Of a stretch of DNA of 64,000 nucleotides, positions 25,941 through 35,546 are shown in pieces. Each line of letters opens with the position of its first letter. Position 1 is the stretch's first letter. The notes beneath the pieces were generated by a model. The model was not told the origin of the DNA, did not search any database, and was given only the letters and a program-made list of their open reading frames with translations. The DNA comes from Mucilaginibacter saanensis (GTDB lineage Bacteria; Bacteroidota; Bacteroidia; Sphingobacteriales; Sphingobacteriaceae). A program made the position numbers and the translations under genes. Location: NCBI RefSeq assembly GCF_014200575.1, contig NZ_JACHBZ010000005.1, positions 62,001 to 126,000 on the forward strand, read 5' to 3'.

Positions 25941-26461
25941 TTCTTTTCTATAGGTTAATAATTGTCTATTAACTCCATTACGTTGTGAAAACCCTAGTGG
26001 GTTGCCTTATCTAAAAGATAAATTTTATAAAGTAGCAGGAAAGTATGCCGGGAATTTCAGACTTTGTTTTGTTTGTATTGTGTGTTAAAATGATCTGTTT
26101 AGATGTATATGCTATTGTATATAAGGCGTTTGGGATGTATTGTTAGATGTGGTAATTTAGTATTGTTAACCTTGTGTATGAGAATGGTGGATAGTAATTA
26201 AAGATTTGATTCTCCATGTAAAACGTAAGGTTGTGAATGATGGAGGATTCTCTATTGAGCTAAAATTCAGTTGAGTGCTTTGTAATTGGAGAGATGAATA
26301 ATTGGTTGTTTGTGATAATGTTTTATAAAGTGTGTCTTTTTTATTAAACTACAAGTTTTAATCTCCTAAAACGTTAATATTTTATCAATATTATAATTTA
26401 ATTTTCTTTAATATTTTTACAGTATTATTGCATTTATCGTATTTTTTATAATGATAAAATG
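25941..26461. other. Long A/T-rich spacer before the polysaccharide locus
   Basis: About 520 bp with no supported gene, strongly A/T-rich toward its right end. It separates the COG4315 lipoprotein from the exopolysaccharide locus and ends at a candidate -7 element. No invertible promoter flanked by inverted repeats was seen. Confidence 0.5.
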
Positions 26462-26469
26462 TAGATTTG
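26462..26469 (+). promoter_or_regulatory. Candidate -7 element for Wzi-like gene
   Basis: TAGATTTG fits TAnnTTTG. No convincing -33 partner. Predicted start about 26476, 47 nt before the ATG at 26523. Confidence 0.4.
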
Positions 26470-26522
26470 TTCTGTTGACTATACGTTATTAAAAGTATTT
26501 CAAAACAAAATTTCTGTTGAGT

Positions 26523-28298
26523 ATGTTTAGAGAAAAAATTACGAATAAGCCGCCGTTTTTTTTTAATATAAGTATGAACATGGTCACAAGTCCTTTTGTG
26601 AAATTTGTTTCCTCTAAAATATTTATCCCCGTAACTTTAAAGAAGAAATTTTTTTTAGGATTGGCATTAGCTTTAATCACTTCGACAAGCTTTTCCCAAA
26701 CTTTACCAATTGGCAGCTACGCAGAAGATATTGCCAGAAGAGAGCAGATATTGGGTAAAGGCGATAATACCGCGTCTTTTAATATCAGGCCAGTAAACAG
26801 TTCATGGAATGATGCCGATTCCTCGCTTCAAAATCTTGTAGCCAGTAAAACGTATGCTAAATTTAACTTAATGGGTATGCCGTCAGGCATACAGTTGCTG
26901 CCGTTTAGCTGGCTTAATGACTTTAATGCAAACAGACCTTACGGCTATAATAATTCATCCCTATATCCTAATGCCGGATATCAGACCATGGTTAGCGGGG
27001 GCTTCTTATTAAAAGCAGGTATATTAAGAGTGCAGGTAAAACCCGAGTTTGTATATGCTCAAAATAAAAGATTTGATACGTTTGCTGATGTGCAGGCCAA
27101 TTCAACCTCAATCGCTCTTTTAAATGCCTATTATAGTACTGTTAACGGTATTGATGCGCCTGAAAGGTTTGGCAACAAGTCATTACAGCATTTGTATCCG
27201 GGACAATCAAAAATTACGGTGAACTATAAGAATATGGAATTGGGTGTTTCCACCGAAAACCTTTGGTGGGGGCCGGGGATAAGAAATTCTATTATGATGA
27301 GTAACTCAGCTCCTGGTTTTCTGCACTGGACATTTAACTCTGTAAAACCGCTTAAAACAATAATAGGTTCATTTGAGTGGCAAATAATAGGGGGAAATTT
27401 AAAGCAATCGGGTTATCTGCCGCTTGATACCAGTAAAATAGTAAATGGTAAGGGAATGTATTCGCCTAAGCCCGATATTACACGTTATATTTCGGCATAT
27501 ACAGTAAACTGGCAGCCTAAATGGTTAAAGGGATTGTATCTTGGCATTACAGGTTATGACTATATGGATAAGGATTCGCTTTATAATACAAGAAGCGCCA
27601 TTCATAAATTAGTTCCGGTGCTTATAGGGTCATCATTAGCGGCAAACAACGTTTTAAATAGTACCCGTGGTGATGGGCAGGATTTCGCTTTTGCCTTTAA
27701 CATTAGGCAGCTATTACCTCTGTATAATGCAGAGCTTTATTTTGAATGGGCCAGAAACGACAGAACGGGCAGTTTAAATGATTTTGTACAGGAACCGGCT
27801 CATTCTGCAGCGTATACTTTTGGAGGGCGCAAATTATTTGAGCTGGCTAAAGGCAGCTATATACAGATCAAGGGTGAGATTACACAATTACAAAGATCAT
27901 CAACATTTTTATTGCGGGATGAGCCTACCTGGTATGAGCATTTAATCAACGCCAGAGATGGTTATACTAACGATGGCAGATATGTGGGAGCGGGAATTGG
28001 TCCGGGAAGTAACAGTTTTATGTTTGATATAAGTTACCTGAAGGGTTTAAATTCTTTCGGAATGACCTTTGAAAGAGAATTACATAATAATGATCTGTAT
28101 TACACTGCTTTTTCCGGAACCGGTAATTTTAACTCGCATTGGGTTGATGTTTCCAATACTTTTTATACAAACGTAAAATTAAAAAGATATCTGGTTTCAG
28201 CCGAAGTTACACCTGTTTACTCTTTAAACTACCAGTACAGACATGGTAACAGCTTTAATTTACACGCGAGAGTGAGCCTTACATATTACTTTGATTGA
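26523..28298 (+). CDS. Wzi-like capsule assembly outer-membrane protein
   Basis: About 591 residues. The N-terminus is unusual: a polar leader precedes the hydrophobic signal (KKKFFLGLALALITSTSFS, cleavage near FSQT), so the ATG at 26574 or even a later start is possible. The mature chain is a large beta-barrel with repeated aromatic strands and the Wzi-family features G-S-Y-A-E-D-I-A-R-R, N-L-W-W-G-P-G, and a tyrosine-rich end with final residues Y-Y-F-D. Wzi proteins anchor capsular polysaccharide to the outer membrane. Position as first gene before the SLBB export gene supports this role. Confidence 0.82.
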   Translation: MFREKITNKPPFFFNISMNMVTSPFVKFVSSKIFIPVTLKKKFFLGLALALITSTSFSQTLPIGSYAEDIARREQILGKGDNTASFNIRPVNSSWNDADSSLQNLVASKTYAKFNLMGMPSGIQLLPFSWLNDFNANRPYGYNNSSLYPNAGYQTMVSGGFLLKAGILRVQVKPEFVYAQNKRFDTFADVQANSTSIALLNAYYSTVNGIDAPERFGNKSLQHLYPGQSKITVNYKNMELGVSTENLWWGPGIRNSIMMSNSAPGFLHWTFNSVKPLKTIIGSFEWQIIGGNLKQSGYLPLDTSKIVNGKGMYSPKPDITRYISAYTVNWQPKWLKGLYLGITGYDYMDKDSLYNTRSAIHKLVPVLIGSSLAANNVLNSTRGDGQDFAFAFNIRQLLPLYNAELYFEWARNDRTGSLNDFVQEPAHSAAYTFGGRKLFELAKGSYIQIKGEITQLQRSSTFLLRDEPTWYEHLINARDGYTNDGRYVGAGIGPGSNSFMFDISYLKGLNSFGMTFERELHNNDLYYTAFSGTGNFNSHWVDVSNTFYTNVKLKRYLVSAEVTPVYSLNYQYRHGNSFNLHARVSLTYYFD

Positions 28299-28647
28299 TC
28301 CTAAATAGTATCCTCCACAAAGTTTCCCTATTTTTTTCCCCCAGTGTTATATTCTGTTCCTTACTTACGTAATAGAAGTAGTTAAAACAGATGTGATGCT
28401 TATTGTCATTTGTAAAATCAATAATTTATACGCCAACAATAAAGCTTATTTGTATATAATTAATACAGATTTAACATGAATTATCAATGCGTGTGTACGT
28501 TATTAAACAACAGGGCGTTTTAATGAATCAAATCAATTTTTTTGATCATATTGTTGATTAATAGCGGGTTGATGTTTTTATAAAGCTGCACGCATTTTTT
28601 TAATAAAATTAAAAACCCGATACAGTTTCTTTAATAAGAAATTGATT
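28299..28647. other. Spacer between Wzi-like and SLBB genes
   Basis: About 350 bp, A/T-rich, no supported gene and no clear terminator for the upstream gene. It leads into the promoter at 28648. Confidence 0.5.
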
Positions 28648-28655
28648 TACCTTTG
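28648..28655 (+). promoter_or_regulatory. Promoter -7 element for SLBB export gene
   Basis: TACCTTTG matches TAnnTTTG; TTTC at 28626-28629 could act as a weak -33 element 18 bp upstream. The predicted leader (about 28662-28714) contains the AATACT-N9-AGTATT element. Confidence 0.5.
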
Positions 28656-28664
28656 CGAAAAAAT

Positions 28665-28687
28665 AAATACTTTTTATTAGAGTATTA
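28665..28687. promoter_or_regulatory. AATACT-N9-AGTATT element, copy 1
   Basis: AATACT at 28666-28671 and AGTATT at 28681-28686, inverted and 9 nt apart, ending 27 nt before the SLBB gene start. The right half also pairs with 28692-28704 as TATTAGAGTATTA/TAATATTCTAATA (one mismatch). A 20/23 match stands before the Wzz-like gene at 31290-31312. Confidence 0.5.
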
Positions 28688-28714
28688 TTTATAATATTCT
28701 AATAGTGCATTACT

Positions 28715-31219
28715 ATGAATAAAATTAACTTTCGTATATTTTTAGTGGCTATTGTTATTTGTCTCGGAACGTTTAACTATGCTTCGGCCCAAAGCAGCCT
28801 TCAAAATGTATCCTCTATTAATGTTGATGACCTTTCAGATCAACAAATAACACAACTTTTACAACAGGCGCAAAATTCCGGATTGAGTGATTCTCAACTG
28901 TTGCAGCAGGCTCAGGCAAGGGGAATGAGTGCAGCAGAAGTACAAAAGTTGCAAACCAGGATTCAGGCAATAGAGAACAAAGCTACCGGGCGTAATCCCC
29001 GGACAGCCACTGATAGTCTTGCAAATGATGATAATGCTGATAATAGCAAAACGGGGCGCAGGTTAAATTATAAGCCTGATTCTCTTGATACGGCTATTAC
29101 AAGAAAGGATATTTTTGAAAATTTAAGACCTAAAATATTTGGTGCTGATCTTTTTAAAAATAAGAACAGTTCATTTGAACCCAATTTAAAATTGGCCACC
29201 CCGGTAAATTACATCGTTGGTCCGGACGATCAATTGAATATAAATGTTTATGGGAGTTCTTTGGTAAACTGGAAGTTAGAAGTTTCGCCCGAGGGTAATA
29301 TTAATATACCAGGTGCGGGAATCTTAAATGTAAGCGGCAGAACCATTGAGCAGGTTACCACATTAATTAAAAACAAGCTATCTTCCAACAATTATGCTAT
29401 TGGCCGCGGAACCAGCGTTCAGGTAAGCCTGGGTAATATTCGCAGTATTAAGGTTATTATAGTAGGGCAGGTTCAAAAGCCAGGTACTTATACCTTACCA
29501 TCGCTGGCAACTGTTTTTAATGCGCTTTATGCATCTGGCGGCCCAACAGATAATGGTAGTTTCAGACAGATAGAGGTGATCAGAAATAATCGTGTTATAA
29601 GACACCTTGATGTTTATGATTTTTTGGTTAGAGGTGATCAGAAAGATAATATCTCATTACAGGATCAGGATATTGTTCGCGTACCAACTTACAGAACCAG
29701 GGTGCAGTTAGTTGGCCAGATCAAGATACCTGCATTATTTGAAGTTTTGCCCGGTGAAAATTTAGACAATATTTTAACGTATGCCGGTGGTTTTACTGAT
29801 ACCGCTTACACCGCACGTATAAAGGTATCGCAGATTAGCGACCAGCAGCGCAGAATAACTGATGTTTTAGAGGCTGATTATAAAAATTATGTTCCGTTAA
29901 GAGGGGATAAATTCACCATAGAATCAATTATTAACCGCTTTGAAAACAGGGTTACTATTAAAGGAGCTGTTTTCAGACCCGGCGAGTTTGAGTTGCAAAA
30001 TGGTTTAACCCTAAAACAGTTAATTGAAAATGCGGCAGGTTTAAAAGAAGATGCGTTTACAGATCGTGGAACTATTACCAGGTTAAAGCCCGATAACAGT
30101 ACGGAGATCATAGGGTTCAATGTAAAGGATGTAATTAACAAAATAGTGTCTATCCCATTACAACGTGAGGATATTGTAAATATATCTTCCATATTTGATC
30201 TGCGCGACAAATATGTAGTTACTATTAATGGTAGTGTAAGAAAGCCCGGAAAGTTTGTTTTTTCAGAAAACATGAAGGTAGAAGACCTGATTCTGAAGGC
30301 AGGCGGTTTTGCGGAGGGAGCCAGTACTAAGCGTATTGAGGTGGCCCGTAGGGTATCTGACGCTGATCCAACATCACGAAATAGTTCTGTATCACAGGTT
30401 TTTAGCGTTAATATAGATGGCCAATTACGACCGGCAGAAGCCAATTTTGTATTAAACCCGTTTGATATCGTATCTGTTTATACTTTACCTGGTTTTGAGA
30501 AACAAAAAACAGTTAAGGTTGAGGGCGAGGTAATGTATCCTGGTTCGTATACTATCAAAAGTAAAAACGAAAAAATATCTGATCTGGTTGCTCGTGCGGG
30601 TGGTTTAACGGCATCAGCCGATGTAGAAGGCGGTTCTTTGAAAAGAGATAACATTGCTATTCTGGGGGTTGATAAAAACAAGGCGGATACTACTGCCCTG
30701 GCACTTGAGAGAAAAAATGAGTTCAACAGATTAAAAAGAACCTATAAAGATTCAACCAGTACTATTGATACCCAACAGCGCAATAACTATGTAGGTATTG
30801 AGCTGGAGAAAATACTAAAAGCCCCGGGCTCAAAAAATGATCTGCTGTTAGAGGATGGCGATATTTTACGGGTTCCCAAGCAGCAACAGGTAGTTCGTGT
30901 TAACGGGCAGGTGTTGTACCCGAGTGCAGTAGTTTTCGATAAGTCAAAGTCATTTAATGATTTTGTATCCAATGCTGGCGGCTACGGACCTGATGCATTA
31001 CGAAGAGGTGCCTATGTTGTATATCCCAACGGAACGGTTAAAGGCACCAGGAAGTTTCTGTTTTTTAATGTACACCCCGATGTTAGACCAGGAAGCGAAG
31101 TTTATGTTCCAAAAAAACCTGCAAGTAAAGGCAACAGTGCCCAAACAATTATTGGGTTAACAACGGGATTGGCATCTTTAGGAGCTATCATTTTAGGGGT
31201 TTTGAGTTTGCGTAAATAA
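28715..31219 (+). CDS. SLBB-domain polysaccharide export outer-membrane protein (Wza-like)
   Basis: An 834-residue protein, far longer than E. coli Wza (about 380). Signal cleavage is near YASAQ. A Gln-rich helical stretch (about 30-95) precedes the Poly_export domain beginning with I-V-G-P-D-D-Q-L-N-I-N-V-Y (about 167-179). Then come several SLBB domains, each with the pattern V-x-G-x-V-x-x-P-G-x-(Y/F): G-Q-V-Q-K-P-G-T-Y, G-Q-I-K-I-P-A-L, K-G-A-V-F-R-P-G-E-F, N-G-S-V-R-K-P-G-K-F, E-G-E-V-M-Y-P-G-S-Y and N-G-Q-V-L-Y-P-S-A-V. A hydrophobic segment (about 805-827) closes the protein. It would form the outer-membrane/periplasmic export channel. Multi-SLBB forms are usual in Bacteroidota. Confidence 0.93.
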   Translation: MNKINFRIFLVAIVICLGTFNYASAQSSLQNVSSINVDDLSDQQITQLLQQAQNSGLSDSQLLQQAQARGMSAAEVQKLQTRIQAIENKATGRNPRTATDSLANDDNADNSKTGRRLNYKPDSLDTAITRKDIFENLRPKIFGADLFKNKNSSFEPNLKLATPVNYIVGPDDQLNINVYGSSLVNWKLEVSPEGNINIPGAGILNVSGRTIEQVTTLIKNKLSSNNYAIGRGTSVQVSLGNIRSIKVIIVGQVQKPGTYTLPSLATVFNALYASGGPTDNGSFRQIEVIRNNRVIRHLDVYDFLVRGDQKDNISLQDQDIVRVPTYRTRVQLVGQIKIPALFEVLPGENLDNILTYAGGFTDTAYTARIKVSQISDQQRRITDVLEADYKNYVPLRGDKFTIESIINRFENRVTIKGAVFRPGEFELQNGLTLKQLIENAAGLKEDAFTDRGTITRLKPDNSTEIIGFNVKDVINKIVSIPLQREDIVNISSIFDLRDKYVVTINGSVRKPGKFVFSENMKVEDLILKAGGFAEGASTKRIEVARRVSDADPTSRNSSVSQVFSVNIDGQLRPAEANFVLNPFDIVSVYTLPGFEKQKTVKVEGEVMYPGSYTIKSKNEKISDLVARAGGLTASADVEGGSLKRDNIAILGVDKNKADTTALALERKNEFNRLKRTYKDSTSTIDTQQRNNYVGIELEKILKAPGSKNDLLLEDGDILRVPKQQQVVRVNGQVLYPSAVVFDKSKSFNDFVSNAGGYGPDALRRGAYVVYPNGTVKGTRKFLFFNVHPDVRPGSEVYVPKKPASKGNSAQTIIGLTTGLASLGAIILGVLSLRK

Positions 31220-31289
31220 GTGTTTATAATGCACCTGAATGTTGATTATTGCTAAATATATTGATCTGCATTTTGTGTGATTATTTATT

Positions 31290-31312
31290 AAATACTGTGT
31301 TTTAGAGTATTA
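31290..31312. promoter_or_regulatory. AATACT-N9-AGTATT element, copy 2
   Basis: AATACT at 31291-31296 and AGTATT at 31306-31311 with 9 nt between, ending 21 nt before the ATG of the Wzz-like gene. It differs from copy 1 at 3 of 23 positions, all in the spacer. Confidence 0.5.
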
Positions 31313-31333
31313 ATTCGTGTATTAAAAACTACA

Positions 31334-32398
31334 ATGGATAATAAAATTGAAAATGACGAAATATCAGTAAAAGAGGTCATGCAAAAATTGGGAGGTGTTG
31401 TAAGGTATATCAAAACCCAGTGGAAAGTTATTTCTGTTTTTATTTTAATAGGCGCATCAATAGGATTACTGGTTGCATTTTTTACAAAGCCAACATATAC
31501 AGCCGTTTGTACATTTGTACTGGAAGACGGTAGTAAAGCCGGGGGCTTAGGCCAATATGCAGGCCTGGCATCTTTAGCTGGTATAGATATTGGTGGGGGA
31601 GGAGGAAGTGGTATATTTCAGGGTGACAATATTATTGAACTTTATAAATCAAGATTAATGATTGAAAAAACCTTGTTGAGTGAAGTTACTATTGACAAAA
31701 AAAAACAACTATTAATTGATAGGTATATTGATTTTAATAAATTAAGATCTAAATGGAAAGAAAAAGACCATATAGATAAAATATCTTTTAATAATGATCC
31801 AAATCATTTTGAACGTAAGCAGGACAGTATAATTTCAAATATTGTTGAAATTTTTGACAAAAAGGTATTGTCGGTTGGTAAACCAGATAAAAAACTGAGC
31901 ATCATTAGGGTAGAAGTTGTTAGTGAAGATGAGTTGTTTGCGCGTGAGTTTAATTTGAAACTTGTTGAAACGGTAAATAATTTTTACACACAAACAAAAA
32001 CTAAAAAGAGCAATCAAAATGTAACTATTTTACAACGCCAGGCAGACAGTGTTAAAAGAGTTTTAAACTTTTCAATTGATGGTGTTGCATCTTCCATTGA
32101 CGCAGCACCAAATGCTAACCCATTATTACTTACGCTGAAGGCGCCATCGCAAAAAAGACAGATAGATGTACAGGCAAGTACTGCTATATACGCAGAAATT
32201 GTTAAAAATCTTGAGCTTTCTAAAATTTCATTAAGGCAAGAGTTGCCGTTAATTCAAGTTATTGATGCACCGGTATTGCCGTTAGCCAAAGAAAAAGTTG
32301 GAAAGCTAAAAGGAATTGTAATTGGGGGGATTTTATCAGGTTTTTTATGTTTGATATTTGTTGTTTGTAAAAGGTTATTTAAATCATTAATGAGTTAA
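31334..32398 (+). CDS. Wzz-like chain-length determinant / polysaccharide co-polymerase
   Basis: A 354-residue inner-membrane protein with the Wzz topology: a short cytoplasmic start, a first membrane helix (about 37-57, VISVFILIGASIGLLVAFF), a large periplasmic domain with coiled-coil helices, and a second membrane helix near the C-terminus (about 325-347). The proline-rich motif before the second helix is visible as I-D-A-P-V-L-P-L-A. There is no cytoplasmic tyrosine-kinase domain, so it is a Wzz- rather than Wzc-type protein. It would set chain length with the Wzy polymerase and connect to the SLBB exporter. Confidence 0.87.
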   Translation: MDNKIENDEISVKEVMQKLGGVVRYIKTQWKVISVFILIGASIGLLVAFFTKPTYTAVCTFVLEDGSKAGGLGQYAGLASLAGIDIGGGGGSGIFQGDNIIELYKSRLMIEKTLLSEVTIDKKKQLLIDRYIDFNKLRSKWKEKDHIDKISFNNDPNHFERKQDSIISNIVEIFDKKVLSVGKPDKKLSIIRVEVVSEDELFAREFNLKLVETVNNFYTQTKTKKSNQNVTILQRQADSVKRVLNFSIDGVASSIDAAPNANPLLLTLKAPSQKRQIDVQASTAIYAEIVKNLELSKISLRQELPLIQVIDAPVLPLAKEKVGKLKGIVIGGILSGFLCLIFVVCKRLFKSLMS

Positions 32399-32438
32399 TA
32401 ATCATTTGGTTTATGTGGGTAGATAATAAAACAACAGA

Positions 32439-32446
32439 TAGATTTG
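32439..32446 (+). promoter_or_regulatory. Candidate -7 element before the first FdtA-like gene
   Basis: TAGATTTG, predicted start about 32453, giving a leader of about 16 nt. The -33 region is not convincing. Confidence 0.35.
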
Positions 32447-32468
32447 AAGTGAAAAATAATTTATAAAT

Positions 32469-32876
32469 ATGTCTTTATCACAAGTTAAGCTTATTAATCT
32501 CCCGAAAATTTTGGATGAAAGGGGTAACCTTTCTTTTTTAGAACAAAATAACCATATACCTTTTAGCATTAGGAGGGCTTACTGGATTTATGACGTACCA
32601 GGAGGAGAAGCACGTGGTGGGCACAGTTATAAAAAAAATCAGGAATTGATCATCGCATTGTCAGGCAGTTTCGATTTGATTATTAAGGATAAAAACGATA
32701 GTACCCTAACCTATACCTTAAACAGGTCATATTACGGCTTATATATACCCAGTGGTATATGGCGGCATATGGAAAACTTTTCAACTAATTCATTAGCCTT
32801 TGTTCTTGCATCAACCGATTATGATGAAAACGATTACGAGCGTGATTATAATCAATTTTTATTAGGTGATAATTAA
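32469..32876 (+). CDS. FdtA/QdtA-type sugar 3,4-ketoisomerase homologue, variant active site
   Basis: A 135-residue cupin of the FdtA/QdtA/WxcM family. Landmarks: R-G-N-L-S-F-L-E, Y-D-V-P-G-G-E-A-R-G-G-H-S-Y-K (about 41-55), I-A-L-S-G-S-F-D, and W-R-H-M-E-N-F. True 3,4-ketoisomerases have a pair of active-site histidines in the H-A-H-K segment; here the second position is Tyr (H52, Y54). It is followed 11 bp later by a paralogue with both histidines. It may have a shifted specificity, form mixed oligomers, or act as a 3,4-ketoisomerase with altered stereochemistry. Confidence 0.8.
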   Translation: MSLSQVKLINLPKILDERGNLSFLEQNNHIPFSIRRAYWIYDVPGGEARGGHSYKKNQELIIALSGSFDLIIKDKNDSTLTYTLNRSYYGLYIPSGIWRHMENFSTNSLAFVLASTDYDENDYERDYNQFLLGDN

Positions 32877-32887
32877 TAAGATTTGAA

Positions 32888-33298
32888 ATGAATACAACTT
32901 ATGATTGCTCCGTATTTGAATTACCCCGAATAAAAAACCGTGCAGGTAACATTACGCCTGTGCATAATAATATTGAAATACCTTTCGCAATAAAAAGGAC
33001 ATTCTATTTATATGATATCCCGGGTGGCGAATCCCGAGGTGCGCATGCTCATAAAGAATGCCATCAATTTTTGATAGCAGTAAGTGGAAGTTTTGAGGTA
33101 TTATTAGATGACAGTAAAACCAAGCGTATTGTTCAATTAAATCGTCCTTACGTTGGATTGCATGTCCCTCCCGGAATATGGGCATCCGAAATTAACTTTT
33201 CGTCGGGCTCAATTTGTTTGGTGTTTGCATCACATACTTACAATGAAAAAGATTATATAAGAGATTATAACGAGTTTTTAGACTACGTACATGAATAA
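32888..33298 (+). CDS. dTDP-4-dehydro-6-deoxyglucose 3,4-ketoisomerase (FdtA/QdtA-like)
   Basis: A 136-residue cupin and close paralogue of the preceding gene. It keeps the complete active-site segment [10 protein letters not shown] with H53 and H55. It would convert dTDP-4-keto-6-deoxyglucose to the 3-keto isomer, the substrate for the aminotransferase two genes on. The product isomer (galacto for FdtA, gluco for QdtA) cannot be told by eye. It overlaps the next gene by 8 bp, a tightly coupled cassette. Confidence 0.87.
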   Translation: MNTTYDCSVFELPRIKNRAGNITPVHNNIEIPFAIKRTFYLYDIPGGESRGAHAHKECHQFLIAVSGSFEVLLDDSKTKRIVQLNRPYVGLHVPPGIWASEINFSSGSICLVFASHTYNEKDYIRDYNEFLDYVHE

Positions 33299-33842
33299 AA
33301 ACATCCATCCCCTGTCAGATGTTCAGACTGATAAAATAGGAGAAAATACTTTTGTATGGCAATTTAGCGTAATACTAAAAAATGCTGTTATAGGTTCAAA
33401 CTGTAATATTAATTGTAATTGCTTTATTGAAAACGATGTAACACTTGGCAATAACGTTACTATAAAATCAGGCGTACAGATTTGGGATGGGATTACTATT
33501 GAAGATAATGTATTTATTGGTCCTAATGCGACCTTTACAAATGATCTGGTGCCGCGCTCAAAAGTATACCCGGATAAGTTTGGGCAAACTATCGTAAAAA
33601 AAGGAGCTTCCGTCGGAGCAAATGCAACTATAATAGCTGGTATTGAAATTGGTGAATTTGCTTTTATTGGAGCTGGTAGCGTTGTAACCAAAACAATTCC
33701 GCCTTACACAGTCTGGTATGGTAACCCTGCTATTCATCAAGGATTTATTACCGAGAATTCAGTTATTCTTGATTTGGATTTGTTGGATAAAAAAAATAAC
33801 GTGCAATACGTGTTAGATGGATATAAACCAGTTATGAAATGA
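33291..33842 (+). CDS. Hexapeptide-repeat sugar N-acetyltransferase (FdtC/QdtC-like)
   Basis: A 183-residue left-handed beta-helix acyltransferase. Hexapeptide turns are clear: [36 protein letters not shown] and A-F-I-G-A-G-S-V-V. The [10 protein letters not shown] segment is typical of acetyltransferases acting on dTDP-3-amino-3,6-dideoxyhexoses. It sits between the ketoisomerase and aminotransferase genes with overlaps on both sides, supporting that role: acetylation of the 3-amino sugar to Fuc3NAc or Qui3NAc. Confidence 0.88.
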   Translation: MNKNIHPLSDVQTDKIGENTFVWQFSVILKNAVIGSNCNINCNCFIENDVTLGNNVTIKSGVQIWDGITIEDNVFIGPNATFTNDLVPRSKVYPDKFGQTIVKKGASVGANATIIAGIEIGEFAFIGAGSVVTKTIPPYTVWYGNPAIHQGFITENSVILDLDLLDKKNNVQYVLDGYKPVMK

Positions 33843-34936
33843 TTAAGTTTTTAGATTTATTAGAAATAAATAAACGACATAAAGAAGAATTAAAGGCTGC
33901 ATTTGAGCGCGTTTTAGATTCAGGCTGGTATATAATGGGCAATGAGTTGAAAACATTTGAGGCCGATTTTGCAGCTTATTGCGGTACTAAACATGCAATA
34001 GGCGTAGCCAATGGATTGGATGCATTGATTTTAATTATCAGGGCGTATAAGGAGTTGGGCTTATTTCAGGACGGCGACGAGATTATTGTGCCAGCCAATA
34101 CTTACATAGCCAGTATTTTAGCCGTATCAGCTAATAATTTGGTTCCTGTACTGGTTGAACCCGATATTAATACTTACAACATCAACCCCGCTTTAATTGA
34201 AGCCAGAATAACCTCAAAAACAAAAGCTATTCTGCCAGTTCACTTGTACGGCCAATTGTGTGATATGGAGGCAATAAATGCTATTGCTCAAAAACATGGG
34301 TTGAAAGTTATAGAAGACTGCGCCCAGGCTCATGGGGCTGCAAGCAATACAAAACTTGCCGGAAATTTTGGTGACGCAGCCGGATTTAGTTTTTATCCTG
34401 GGAAAAATTTAGGAGCTTTAGGCGATGCAGGGGCCATCACTACCAATAATGATAAACTTGCCGAAGCCCTACGCGCCCTATTAAATTATGGCTCCGAAAT
34501 AAAGTATAAAAATAAGTACAAAGGCTTAAATAGCCGGCTTGATGAATTGCAAGCTGCCTTATTGGGTGTAAAGTTGAAAACTCTTGATGATGAAACCCTT
34601 ACTAAAAGGGCAATCGCTAATCGTTACTTACAGGAGATAAAAAATCCTAAAGTTATTTTACCAGAAGTAGCCGAACTAAGCGCACACGTTTGGCATTTAT
34701 TTGTGATTAGAACCCAAAACAGAGAGCAGATTCAGCAATACCTTACCGCCAATGATATTCAAACGGTTATTCACTACCCCATACCACCCCATAAACAGGA
34801 GGCGTATAAGGAGTGGAATAATTTGAGTTACCCTATAAGTGAAAAAATTCATAGTGAGGCTTTAAGTTTACCTTTAAGCCCGGTATTAACACCAGCTGAA
34901 GTAGATCAGGTAATAAAAATAGTGAATGCCTACTAA
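33839..34936 (+). CDS. DegT/DnrJ/EryC1/StrS sugar aminotransferase (FdtB/QdtB-like)
   Basis: A 365-residue PLP-dependent sugar aminotransferase. The PLP lysine is K189 in [12 protein letters not shown]; upstream [11 protein letters not shown] provides the cofactor-binding Asp and neighbours. [10 protein letters not shown] and [12 protein letters not shown] are further family marks. In context it installs the 3-amino group on dTDP-3-keto-6-deoxyhexose, glutamate being the usual donor. It overlaps the acetyltransferase by 4 bp and the next gene by 11 bp. Confidence 0.92.
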   Translation: MIKFLDLLEINKRHKEELKAAFERVLDSGWYIMGNELKTFEADFAAYCGTKHAIGVANGLDALILIIRAYKELGLFQDGDEIIVPANTYIASILAVSANNLVPVLVEPDINTYNINPALIEARITSKTKAILPVHLYGQLCDMEAINAIAQKHGLKVIEDCAQAHGAASNTKLAGNFGDAAGFSFYPGKNLGALGDAGAITTNNDKLAEALRALLNYGSEIKYKNKYKGLNSRLDELQAALLGVKLKTLDDETLTKRAIANRYLQEIKNPKVILPEVAELSAHVWHLFVIRTQNREQIQQYLTANDIQTVIHYPIPPHKQEAYKEWNNLSYPISEKIHSEALSLPLSPVLTPAEVDQVIKIVNAY

Positions 34937-35537
34937 TAAATTTGTAACAAGGCTCAAAAACTCTTTAATAAACAGGGTCATTTCGCCAGGTTTTATAATG
35001 ACCCGTATACTAAAGTATAAGATGTTGTCAACATGTCAACATGTAAAGGGGAATCCTATTTGCGTAGGCCCCGTTTTAATAAAAGGTTTAGGCAAGGTTG
35101 TTTTTCAGGATAATGTAAATATAGGTGTTGTTGCATCTCCGTATTTTTACAATACATATTGTTATATCGAAGCAAGACAGCCCGAAAGCAGCATTACTAT
35201 TGGTAGTGGTGTTTATTTAAATAATAATGCTTGTTTAATAAGCGAGGGAGAAGGTATAGTGCTTGGTTCAAACGTTTTAGTTGGCCCAAATTTTACAGTG
35301 TTTGATAGTGACTTTCATGCTATTGACCCTTCAAAAAGGTTAAACGGTGTTCCTAAAACTGCCCTGGTAAAAATTGATGACAATGTTTTTATAGGAGCAA
35401 ATGTCACCATTCTGAAAGGAGTTAATATTGGTGAAAATTCTGTTATAGCCAGTAACTCATTAGTGTCAAAATCCATTCCACCTAATGTCATTGCAGGAGG
35501 GAATCCTTGTAAGGTTTTAAAGGAAATCACCATTTAA
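34926..35537 (+). CDS. Hexapeptide-repeat acyltransferase
   Basis: A 203-residue left-handed beta-helix acyltransferase of the maltose/colanic-acid O-acetyltransferase kind. Repeats include [27 protein letters not shown] and [10 protein letters not shown]. The catalytic His is probably that in D-S-D-F-H-A-I-D. It ends with G-G-N-P-C-K-V-L-K, the usual C-terminal motif. It probably decorates a sugar of the repeat unit with acetyl. It overlaps the aminotransferase by 11 bp. Confidence 0.85.
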   Translation: MPTNKFVTRLKNSLINRVISPGFIMTRILKYKMLSTCQHVKGNPICVGPVLIKGLGKVVFQDNVNIGVVASPYFYNTYCYIEARQPESSITIGSGVYLNNNACLISEGEGIVLGSNVLVGPNFTVFDSDFHAIDPSKRLNGVPKTALVKIDDNVFIGANVTILKGVNIGENSVIASNSLVSKSIPPNVIAGGNPCKVLKEITI

Positions 35538-35546
35538 TTTGACAGT

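Noticed and set aside
25941..28714. Invertible capsule promoter
   Set aside because: Such switches are well known in Bacteroides, but no pair of inverted repeats flanking a promoter was found here, only the short palindromic elements reported.
29887..30444. 185-residue open frame antisense to the SLBB gene
   Set aside because: Fully inside a multi-SLBB gene whose repeats are clear on the other strand.
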